Below are positions 1 to 5,005 of a stretch of DNA of 5,005 nucleotides, in pieces. Position 1 is the first letter of the stretch; each line of letters opens with the position of its first letter. The notes under the pieces are model-generated. The model was given only the letters and a program-made list of their open reading frames with translations. It made no database searches and was not told the origin of the DNA. The translations under genes were made by a program, and so were the position numbers. The DNA is from Clostridia bacterium (GTDB lineage: Bacteria > Bacillota > Clostridia > Oscillospirales > CAG-272), in NCBI GenBank assembly GCA_017416885.1, contig JAFQAM010000147.1:1-5005 (forward strand). Reading direction: 5' to 3'.

Positions 1-1
1 A

Positions 2-26
2 CGGACAGGGGACAGACCCCTGTCCG
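2..26. repeat. Perfect GC-rich palindrome (10-bp arms, 5-nt loop)
   Basis: The arms CGGACAGGGG (2-11) and CCCCTGTCCG (17-26) are exact reverse complements around the loop ACAGA. The palindrome is much richer in GC than the AT-rich surroundings. A further partial match, CTGTCTCC at 29-36, could pair with GGGGACAG at 8-15 with one mismatch. The palindrome lies 9 nt past the stop of the small minus-strand ORF, so it could act as that gene's terminator, but the bases where a T-run would sit are outside the window. Short GC-rich palindromes of this kind also occur as dispersed REP-like repeats, sometimes mobilised by Y1-type transposases; that is inference here, as no transposase or second copy is in view. 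Confidence 0.75.
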
Positions 27-35
27 CACTGTCTC

Positions 36-248
36 CTACCAATCACATCCTGAATTATCTTCAACTTCATTTATAAGCCATTCTATACGGGTAAATTGTG
101 CTAAGTTCTCATTATAACAATGCAAATAACGGATAGTTAAATCCTCTTCGTTTGTGCATAATATACCAAAATGATCTGGATAAAAAAACTTTTCATCATC
201 AATCGCTTTACAATAATAATTTCCTATATAAAACTCATTTGTTGGCAT
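36..248 (-). CDS. Small acidic hypothetical protein (70 aa), possible immunity-type ORF after an RHS remnant
   Basis: This family is not recognised. The ATG at 248-246 opens a 70-codon frame ending in TAG at 38-36. The protein is strongly acidic (14 Asp/Glu against 4 Lys/Arg), rich in aromatics (13 of 70) and has four cysteines (residues 13, 31, 44, 68). It shows no signal peptide or membrane segment. The frame stays open upstream to 350, but that stretch lies over the RHS reading frame, so the ATG at 248 is preferred; a weak GGTGGG ribosome-binding-like site sits 9 nt before it. The start overlaps the last codons of the RHS frame by 14 nt, which would fit translational coupling. Small acidic ORFs just after RHS genes are often immunity proteins, but that role is inferred from position only. 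It could instead be a frameshifted tail of the RHS remnant. Confidence 0.4.
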   Translation of the reverse strand: MPTNEFYIGNYYCKAIDDEKFFYPDHFGILCTNEEDLTIRYLHCYNENLAQFTRIEWLINEVEDNSGCDW

Positions 249-609
249 TGTTATTAACCCACCACGCAAATTCTCCATTTGGCGTATAGCTATAAATCGC
301 TTCCTCAACTCCATTGTAGCATACTGCAATAATTCTGTCAAGAGAATCATATGTATATTCTACACAAGCACCGTTTTCGTAACTGAGTTTTTTCAGGTTG
401 CCGTTATTTTGAATATATTCATAGCGTGCCAATCGACTATCACTTACTGAAAATGAGGTCATATTACCCAAATCATCATATTTCACAATTATATAATATT
501 CTCGTAAGCTGTCCTATATCGTTATATTCGTAGGTGGTTACGGCTCCGTTATGGTTTCTACTCTGCTGAAAGAGCTTTTATCGGTATCTACGATATAGGT
601 TTTAGTTCT
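235..609 (-). pseudogene. RHS/YD-repeat protein, 3' remnant broken by frameshifts
   Basis: Three overlapping minus-strand frames carry consecutive pieces of one RHS-like protein. Frame one (609-541) reads TYIVDTDKSSFSRVETIT and then hits a stop. Frame two (577-479, stop 478-476) contains NGAVTTYEYNDIGQLTR, a clear YD repeat. Frame three (open from 513, stop TGA 237-235) contains KYDDLGNM, YEYIQNNGNLKKL, YTYDSLDRIIAV and YSYTPNGEF. The YxYDxxGxL pattern is diagnostic of the YD/RHS repeats of large secreted polymorphic-toxin and wall-associated proteins. Joining the pieces needs about two frameshifts, near 545-555 and near 480-500. The 5' end is missing: a stop at 612-610 is followed within 30 nt by the folD terminator, whereas intact RHS genes span kilobases. 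No toxin domain is visible at the C-terminus. This is a dead fragment, unless the breaks are assembly errors. The GTG at 486 could open an 83-codon ORF but has no convincing ribosome binding site. Confidence 0.72.
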
Positions 610-640
610 TTATTTTGTATTTAACCAGTATTAATTTCAT

Positions 641-688
641 AAAAAACACCCCATGTGAAAGTTATTGCTTTCATATAGGGTGTTTTTT
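641..688 (-). terminator. Rho-independent terminator of the yfmF-yfmH-folD operon
   Basis: A long inverted repeat has arms at 641-661 and 668-688 around the 6-nt loop TTATTG. The outer 11 bp (AAAAAACACCC against GGGTGTTTTTT) pair perfectly, and the inner part pairs through CTTTCA with a few G-U pairs or mismatches. Read on the minus strand, the hairpin starts 2 nt after the folD stop codon and ends in six T residues, the classic intrinsic terminator form. Because the A and T tracts flank the stem symmetrically, it could also stop transcription arriving on the plus strand. The stretch between it and the RHS remnant (613-640) holds nothing recognisable. Confidence 0.9.
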
Positions 689-690
689 GA

Positions 691-1542
691 TTATTTAGAT
701 TGAATTTTAGCGGCGGTTAATGTGTTTTCAAGAAGCATTGTGATTGTCATTGGTCCTACTCCGCCCGGGACTGGAGTTATATAGGATGCGACTTTTTCTG
801 CGCTCGCAAAATCAACATCGCCTGTTAGCTTGCCGTCGGATGTTCTATTAATGCCTACATCCATTACGATGGCGCCTTCTTTAATCATATCGCCTGTAAT
901 AAAGTTAGGAATGCCTACTGCTACTACTAAAATATCGGCGCGCTTTGTAACCTCTTTTAAGTCTTTTGTTTTTGAATGGCATATTGTTACTGTGCCATTC
1001 TTTTGTAAAAGAAGCATTGCTTGTGGCTTGCCTACTATGTTACTTCTGCCAACTACTACACATTCCTTACCGCAGATGTCTGTGCCTGTTGATTCAATTA
1101 ATTTCATTACACCGGCAGGTGTGCAAGGAACGAAGCTATTATTGCCTATCATTATTTTGCCCGTATTGATTGGATGGAATGCATCAACATCCTTATCGGG
1201 ATTAATTCTTAGAATAACCTGCTCCTCATCAAGGTGCTTAGGTAACGGTAGCTGACATAAAATACCGTGAATTTTATCATCATTATTTAGCTTATCTACA
1301 AGGCTTAAAAGCTCATCCATTGTAGTTTCGGCAGGTAAACGATATACCTCTGACAAAAAGCCAACCTCTAAGCAAGCCTTATGCTTATTGTTTACATAAA
1401 CCTTGGATGCGGGATCCTCGCCTACTATGATTACCGCAAGTCCCGGTGCATAGCCTTTTTCATCAATAAATTTTTGTGTTTTTTCCTTGATTTCTAAACG
1501 AACCTTTGCTGATATTTCTTTACCGTTAATTATAACTGCCAT
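691..1542 (-). CDS. folD: Bifunctional methylenetetrahydrofolate dehydrogenase / methenyltetrahydrofolate cyclohydrolase FolD
   Basis: FolD is a cytosolic enzyme. It oxidises 5,10-methylene-THF to 5,10-methenyl-THF with NAD(P)+ and hydrolyses that to 10-formyl-THF, feeding purine and formyl-Met-tRNA synthesis. The 283-aa length is normal. Family landmarks are intact: the catalytic Tyr49/Lys53 in YVNNKHKAC, GILCQLPLP at 93-101, DKDVDAFHP at 116-124 with the conserved Asp120, PCTPAG at 139-144, the Rossmann dinucleotide loop VVGRSNIVGKP at 163-173, and TPVPGGVGPMT at 256-266 near the C-terminus. The ATG at 1542 is supported by GAGGA at 1555-1551, 9 nt upstream. That Shine-Dalgarno sequence is made of the last Glu codons of yfmH, whose stop is only 1 nt before this start, so the two genes are probably co-transcribed and coupled. 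The gene ends just before a strong terminator. No anomaly is seen, and an intact working enzyme is expected. Confidence 0.97.
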   Translation of the reverse strand: MAVIINGKEISAKVRLEIKEKTQKFIDEKGYAPGLAVIIVGEDPASKVYVNNKHKACLEVGFLSEVYRLPAETTMDELLSLVDKLNNDDKIHGILCQLPLPKHLDEEQVILRINPDKDVDAFHPINTGKIMIGNNSFVPCTPAGVMKLIESTGTDICGKECVVVGRSNIVGKPQAMLLLQKNGTVTICHSKTKDLKEVTKRADILVVAVGIPNFITGDMIKEGAIVMDVGINRTSDGKLTGDVDFASAEKVASYITPVPGGVGPMTITMLLENTLTAAKIQSK

Positions 1543-1543
1543 T

Positions 1544-2845
1544 TTAATTTTCCTCGCTGATTGGATTTACTATTGACATTGCATATGCTTCCTCGTTATA
1601 TAGCTGATGTAAAAGCTTCTCAACATAATCAAGTGTTATGGAATTGATTATATCGGCTGCATCAAGCAAGTCTGCTCCGTCAAAAAGATTATAAATAAAA
1701 TTATCGCCTATATTCTCTACTGAGTCAAAGCTTTTAATATGGGATGCATAAATTGTACGCTTTGAAAGCTCAAATTCCTCACTGCTCAAGCCTTGCTTTT
1801 TTGTTGTCTCAATATACTCAACAAAGCGGTTGTAAATATCCTCGGGATTCTGCGCTTCGGCGGAAATTACATTGAATGAGTATTGCTTTGTGTGCTCAGC
1901 TCCACTTGATAGCTCTTGAGAAATAAGATTTTGATTATATAAATCATTATAAAAGCTTGAGGATTGAGAAAACAGCATTTCGTTAAGGATTTCCATAGCA
2001 TATGCTTTCTTTGTTCTTTCCTTTGGATCACTTGAAATTTCGGTGTCCTTAATTCCTATTGCAAGCATTGGCTTTGCTACATCAAGCTCACAGATATAGC
2101 GCTTTTGATTGACCGCTTTTGGCTCGTCATCATCCTCGCCATCGCGGATTACTGTTATTTTTTCAGCTTCTTGAAGGATTTTATCGCAAATCCTTTCAAC
2201 CTCGTTAACATCTATATCGCCACAGACGCATAGAGCCATATTATTAAGATTATAGAATGTGTTGTAGCATTTATATAGGATGTCTGCGTTTATCTCAGAA
2301 ATGGACTCTATTGTGCCTGCAACATCTATTCTGATTTTGTTTTTAGCGTAAAGAGCTTTCATCAGACCTTTTTGAAGTCTTGCGCCGGGGTTATCGTCAT
2401 ACATTCTGATTTCCTGACCGATAATGCCCTGCTCCTTTTGAACTGTTTTTTCAGTAAAATAAGGATGTGTTACAAAATCCAATAAAATTTCAAGAGATTC
2501 GTAGAAATTCTCGGCACAAGAAAATATATATGCGGTCATGGTGTTTGAGGTATATGCGTTTGCGCTTGCACCTGTTTTGGCAAAAAGCTCGAAAGCGTCA
2601 ATTCCGCCCTCGCATTCAAATAGCTTATGCTCTAAGAAGTGGGCTATACCGTCAGGTACTACTGTAAATTTCTTATCGGTATCAAGCTTAAATTTATTAT
2701 CAACCGCGCCATAACGGGTGGCAAAAATTGCGTATGAGGTTGTCATTTTCTTTGGTATAACATATACCTCAAGTCCTGATTTATGCTTAAAGGTATAGTA
2801 TTTTTCATTAAGCATTTTGTTTTCTTTGGTTATTATATCAGTCAT
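1544..2845 (-). CDS. yfmH: M16-family zinc metallopeptidase YfmH (catalytic subunit of YfmF/YfmH pair)
   Basis: This 433-aa protein is a two-domain M16B peptidase of the YfmH type (ymfH in Bacillus subtilis nomenclature), called EF-P 5-aminopentanol modification-associated in current annotation; its true substrate is not established. The N-terminal domain holds the inverted zinc motif HFLEH at residues 69-73 (ligands His69 and His73, catalytic base Glu72). The likely third ligand is Glu145 in GQEIRMYDDNP, with the companion Glu138 seven residues earlier. An acidic linker (about 234-242, GEDDDEP) separates the domains. The C-terminal domain has the M16 fold pattern LNEMLFSQSSSFYNDLY at about 287-303 but lacks the usual Arg/Tyr substrate-binding pair, which its partner supplies. 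There is no signal peptide, so a cytoplasmic location is expected. The ATG at 2845 is fixed by a strong GGAGG at 2856-2852, 6 nt upstream, making it a better choice than Met11. It overlaps the end of yfmF by 8 nt. Confidence 0.92.
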   Translation of the reverse strand: MTDIITKENKMLNEKYYTFKHKSGLEVYVIPKKMTTSYAIFATRYGAVDNKFKLDTDKKFTVVPDGIAHFLEHKLFECEGGIDAFELFAKTGASANAYTSNTMTAYIFSCAENFYESLEILLDFVTHPYFTEKTVQKEQGIIGQEIRMYDDNPGARLQKGLMKALYAKNKIRIDVAGTIESISEINADILYKCYNTFYNLNNMALCVCGDIDVNEVERICDKILQEAEKITVIRDGEDDDEPKAVNQKRYICELDVAKPMLAIGIKDTEISSDPKERTKKAYAMEILNEMLFSQSSSFYNDLYNQNLISQELSSGAEHTKQYSFNVISAEAQNPEDIYNRFVEYIETTKKQGLSSEEFELSKRTIYASHIKSFDSVENIGDNFIYNLFDGADLLDAADIINSITLDYVEKLLHQLYNEEAYAMSIVNPISEEN

Positions 2846-4124
2846 TATTAACCTCCGATTTTTCCATACCGTTCAGGAAATAAACTGTATCAAGAGTAAT
2901 TTTTTCGGCAACGGATTTTATATCGTCAATTGTTGCTGTGTCGATTTTGTTGCACTCCTCCATTGGTGTTGCGTCGCTTTGGCAGATACCGCGATAGAAA
3001 GACCAGGTTTCCATGCTTTCGGCGCTGTCATAGATTTGAAGGTAGCCATTCCTAATTGATTTTCTTGCGCTTTCAAATTCTTCCTCGGTTATATTTCCTT
3101 CTTTGATTGCGTTTAGCTGCTCAATTATGGCATTTTCTGCTATTTCTTTGTTTTCAAATTCAATACCTGAAGCAACCTTCATAATGCCTGTTCTTTGATT
3201 TATAATTGAGCGACAATAGTAGCAAAGGCTCATTTTTTCTCTGACATTCATAAAGAGCTTTGATGTTGGAGAGCCGCCAAAAATCTCATTGAACAGCTGC
3301 ACAAGATAGTATTTGTTGTCTTCAACCTTGTAGCCTGTTCTGAAGCCTAAGCAAAGCTTTCCTTGCTTTACATTTTCGGTATCCACTATTTGTTTTACCT
3401 CTGTTGATTTTTCTATGGTTTTGGCTTTTGGAATTTCTATAACATTTCTTTGAACGGATGCAAAATGCTCTTTAAGCAGATTTGCAAGAGCATCAATATC
3501 GCATTTACCGACAAAATATATTTCAACAGGATATGTGCTTATCATTTCTTGGTATGCATTATAAAGTGTTTTTGGGGTAATATCCTTAACCTTTTTTATT
3601 TCACCAAGCTTAGATACACCAAAAACCTCATTTTTGCACATTTCTTCGGTTAATCTTGAAATTGAGTACCTTGTTTTGTTATTTCGTTCGGATTCTATAA
3701 TGTCGATTAAATTTAGCTTTTCTCCGTTTGTATAGTTTTTGGTAAATACTCCGTTTTCTAAAAGTGGATTGAATAGTAAGTTACAAATTAGCGATACTGT
3801 CTCCATTGTTATATCAGTGTCAGCGGAAAATCTATTATCAAGCATATTTGCTTTAAATCCGATTATTTGATATTCGCCGAAGGAATCATTTCTTGCAGCA
3901 ATCTCTCCTGAATAGAGGTATTGCAATTTTTTATTGATTTCTAACTGTGTTTTATATTTGTTACAGCCACGCATAAGCACAAGCGGGATTAATGCATTAA
4001 AGTGGGCTTTTTCATTTGAAAGCGGTGAAAGAAAATTAAATGAAAAATAATTAGTTTTAAATTTATCGGTTTCAATATATTTTAGCGATACTCCGCTTGA
4101 AATTCTGATGCTTTTAGTTATCAT
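2838..4124 (-). CDS. yfmF: M16-family non-catalytic partner subunit YfmF
   Basis: This 428-aa protein is an M16-fold protein of the YfmF type (ymfF in B. subtilis). The place where an active M16 enzyme has HxxEH reads HFNALIPLVLMRG (41-53), so the zinc site is absent and the protein should not cleave peptides alone. The N-domain continues with LQYLYSGEIAARNDSFGEY (68-85), typical of this subfamily. The C-domain has LFNEIFGGSPTSKLFMNVRE (277-296) followed by Tyr302; Arg295 and Tyr302 match the Arg/Tyr pair that binds substrate in M16B enzymes. Complementation with YfmH therefore predicts an obligate heterodimer. The ATG at 4124 is chosen because AAAGGAG at 4137-4131 lies 6 nt before it. It is the first gene of the operon, about 34 nt downstream of the predicted transcription start. 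AlbE/AlbF-like bacteriocin maturation factors share the fold, but no bacteriocin genes are nearby. Confidence 0.9.
   Translation of the reverse strand: MITKSIRISSGVSLKYIETDKFKTNYFSFNFLSPLSNEKAHFNALIPLVLMRGCNKYKTQLEINKKLQYLYSGEIAARNDSFGEYQIIGFKANMLDNRFSADTDITMETVSLICNLLFNPLLENGVFTKNYTNGEKLNLIDIIESERNNKTRYSISRLTEEMCKNEVFGVSKLGEIKKVKDITPKTLYNAYQEMISTYPVEIYFVGKCDIDALANLLKEHFASVQRNVIEIPKAKTIEKSTEVKQIVDTENVKQGKLCLGFRTGYKVEDNKYYLVQLFNEIFGGSPTSKLFMNVREKMSLCYYCRSIINQRTGIMKVASGIEFENKEIAENAIIEQLNAIKEGNITEEEFESARKSIRNGYLQIYDSAESMETWSFYRGICQSDATPMEECNKIDTATIDDIKSVAEKITLDTVYFLNGMEKSEVNND
2850..2856 (-). promoter_or_regulatory. Ribosome binding site of yfmH, inside the end of yfmF
   Basis: GGAGGTT on the minus strand is an almost complete anti-16S match. 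Its GGAGG core lies 6 nt before the yfmH ATG and within the last codons of yfmF. With the 8-nt ATG/TGA overlap, it fixes the yfmH start and suggests translational coupling that would help give equal amounts of the two subunits. Confidence 0.85.
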
Positions 4125-4164
4125 TAGAGGCTCCTTTCATTTATTAATAGACAGTTTAATGTAT

Positions 4165-4193
4165 ATTTTACACTATTTTAGAATATATTACAA
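4165..4193 (-). promoter_or_regulatory. Predicted sigma-A promoter for yfmF-yfmH-folD
   Basis: On the minus strand, a -35 element TTGTAA (4193-4188; 4 of 6 consensus) is separated by exactly 17 bp from a -10 element TAAAAT (4170-4165; 5 of 6). Transcription would start near 4158, leaving a leader of about 34 nt before the yfmF ATG, which is room for the ribosome binding site but not for a riboswitch. This is predicted by pattern only; the AT-rich background raises the chance of false matches. Confidence 0.6.
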
Positions 4194-4210
4194 TAAAATT
4201 TTAAAAATTC

Positions 4211-4239
4211 TTTACTTTTTTTGGTTTTTATGATAAAAT
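4211..4239 (+). promoter_or_regulatory. Predicted extended -10 sigma-A promoter for the kinase gene
   Basis: A -35 element TTTACT (4211-4216; 4 of 6) and a -10 element TAAAAT (4234-4239; 5 of 6) are 17 bp apart. The -10 is preceded by TGA, giving the TGn extended -10 form common in Gram-positive bacteria. The start would fall near 4246, about 24 nt before the kinase ATG. The 17-bp AT tract between the two divergent -35 elements (4194-4210) could serve as an UP-like element for both promoters. Confidence 0.65.
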
Positions 4240-4255
4240 AGTTTTATTGAACTAA

Positions 4256-4262
4256 GAGAGGA
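4256..4262 (+). promoter_or_regulatory. Ribosome binding site of the kinase gene
   Basis: GAGAGGA lies 7 nt before the ATG at 4270 and is the only purine-rich Shine-Dalgarno-like stretch between the predicted promoter and the open frame, so it decides the start. Confidence 0.7.
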
Positions 4263-4269
4263 TTTCATT

Positions 4270-5005
4270 ATGAATAATATTGTAAAAATTGCTAAATTAT
4301 TTTTACCAAATGAAGAAATTTTAAATGTTGGACCTTTAGGCAACGGACATATTAACACTACTTATCTTGTTACTACCGATAAGGCAAAGTACACTCTTCA
4401 GCAAATCAACACTAATATTTTTACTAATGTTGAGGGACTTATGTCTAATGTTGAAAAGGTTACACGATTCATCAGAGAAAAAGCGCGTGAAACAGGTAAG
4501 GACCCTGAAAAATGCACATTAAAATTTTTATCTACCAAATCCGGTAAAAAATATGCGATGTATGAAAACAATGCATACAGAATGTACAAATATATTGACG
4601 GCGTATATACCATTGAAAAAATGGAAAATCCTGAAAGCTTTTACTATTCAGGTATCGCATTTGGTGAATTTGCAGAAATGCTAAAGGATTTTGATGCTTC
4701 TCAGCTTGTTGAAACTATCGTTAATTTCCATAATACTGTATCAAGATTTAAGGATTTTGAGAAGGCTGTTAAGAATGATGCTGCAGGTCGCGCGGCTGAT
4801 GTATATGAGGAAATCAAGTTTGTAAAGGACAGAGAAAGCTTTACCTCGTTGTTTGTTGAGCAATTAGAAAACGGCTCCTTACCGTTAAGAGTAACTCATA
4901 ACGACACTAAGCTGAATAATGTACTTATGGACTCAAAAACCGGGCTACCTGTGGCCGTAATTGACCTTGATACTGTAATGCCCGGCTCTTATCTATATGA
5001 TTTTG
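4270..5005 (+). CDS. APH/choline-kinase-fold sugar kinase, N-acetylhexosamine 1-kinase-like (3' end outside window)
   Basis: The open frame starts at ATG 4270 and runs off the right edge after 245 complete codons without a stop; family members are about 350-370 aa, so roughly two thirds is visible. It belongs to the phosphotransferase enzyme family (aminoglycoside phosphotransferase fold). Landmarks are a nucleotide-binding loop LGNGHINTTYLV (23-34), the segment YTLQQINTNIFTNVEGLM (41-58), the catalytic Brenner motif THNDTKLNNV (209-218; Asp212 as base and Asn217 as metal ligand) and the metal-binding VIDLDTVMPG (230-239; Asp232, Asp234). The wording of these motifs matches NahK, which phosphorylates GlcNAc or GalNAc at C1 with ATP for lacto-N-biose/mucin sugar use. 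No signal peptide is present. The substrate cannot be settled without the C-terminus and neighbours, so no symbol is given. It is divergent from the yfmF operon and has its own promoter. Antibiotic resistance is unlikely. Confidence 0.88.
   Translation, partial: MNNIVKIAKLFLPNEEILNVGPLGNGHINTTYLVTTDKAKYTLQQINTNIFTNVEGLMSNVEKVTRFIREKARETGKDPEKCTLKFLSTKSGKKYAMYENNAYRMYKYIDGVYTIEKMENPESFYYSGIAFGEFAEMLKDFDASQLVETIVNFHNTVSRFKDFEKAVKNDAAGRAADVYEEIKFVKDRESFTSLFVEQLENGSLPLRVTHNDTKLNNVLMDSKTGLPVAVIDLDTVMPGSYLYDF

Noticed and set aside
249..350. N-terminal extension of the small ORF up to 350
   Set aside because: This part lies over the YD-repeat frame, which carries the recognisable protein signal; the ATG at 248 is the more likely start if the ORF is real.
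830..1255. Plus-strand open frames opposite folD (830-1255 and 966-1169)
   Set aside because: They lie antisense to an intact folD, have no ribosome binding site or recognisable domain, and show the composition expected of a shadow of the real gene.
2467..3653. Plus-strand open frames at 2467-2667, 2817-3059 and 3450-3653
   Set aside because: All lie opposite the M16 genes, lack ribosome binding sites, and read as low-complexity shadow translations.
1544..4124. AlbE/AlbF-type bacteriocin maturation peptidases
   Set aside because: The fold is the same, but no radical SAM enzyme, precursor peptide or transporter gene is present, and the sequence features fit YfmF/YfmH.
4231..4250. Short palindrome ATAAAA-TAG-TTTTAT over the kinase promoter as an operator
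   Set aside because: It is made only of A/T runs, has 6-bp arms, and is of a kind expected by chance in such an AT-rich region.
4125..4269. Riboswitch or small RNA in the intergenic region
   Set aside because: Leaders on both sides are only about 24-34 nt by the predicted starts, and no GC-containing stem structure is visible.
4398..4613. Minus-strand 71-aa hydrophobic frame
   Set aside because: It is antisense to the clearly coding kinase gene; its hydrophobic look comes from reading codons backwards, and no Shine-Dalgarno sequence precedes it.
4270..5005. Aminoglycoside resistance gene
   Set aside because: The fold and the Brenner motif are shared, but the GNGHINTTY loop and the QQINTNIFTNVEGL segment match N-acetylhexosamine kinase-type proteins, and nothing mobile or resistance-related is adjacent.

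Overview
The window looks like chromosomal DNA of a low-GC Gram-positive bacterium, most likely a gut-type member of the Clostridia. The evidence is the AT-rich codon use, strong GGAGG-type ribosome binding sites, AT-rich sigma-A-like promoters, and a yfmF-yfmH M16 peptidase pair typical of Firmicutes. No species can be named from the sequence alone.

Layout from left to right. Positions 1-640 are a decayed accessory patch. It holds a perfect GC-rich palindrome at the left edge, a 70-codon acidic orphan ORF, and a 3' remnant of an RHS/YD-repeat gene spread over three reading frames, all on the minus strand. A strong hairpin terminator (641-688) separates this patch from the core block. Positions 691-4124 are a tight minus-strand operon, transcribed yfmF, yfmH, folD. 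yfmF and yfmH overlap by 8 nt, and yfmH and folD are 1 nt apart. A 145-bp AT-rich intergenic region (4125-4269) carries back-to-back divergent promoters. From 4270 a plus-strand kinase of the aminoglycoside phosphotransferase/choline kinase fold, closest to N-acetylhexosamine 1-kinase, runs off the right edge.

The three operon genes are housekeeping in type. YfmF and YfmH are predicted to form one heterodimeric M16 metallopeptidase: YfmH carries the zinc site HFLEH, and YfmF lacks it but keeps the substrate-binding Arg/Tyr pair. Relatives are named for their association with EF-P modification. FolD supplies one-carbon folate units. The divergent kinase probably activates an amino sugar at C1.

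No clearly new system is present. The part least explained by known families is the left end (1-640), where an unrecognised small acidic protein overlaps the end of an RHS remnant beside a palindromic repeat. That arrangement resembles a polymorphic-toxin/immunity tail, but the evidence is weak.
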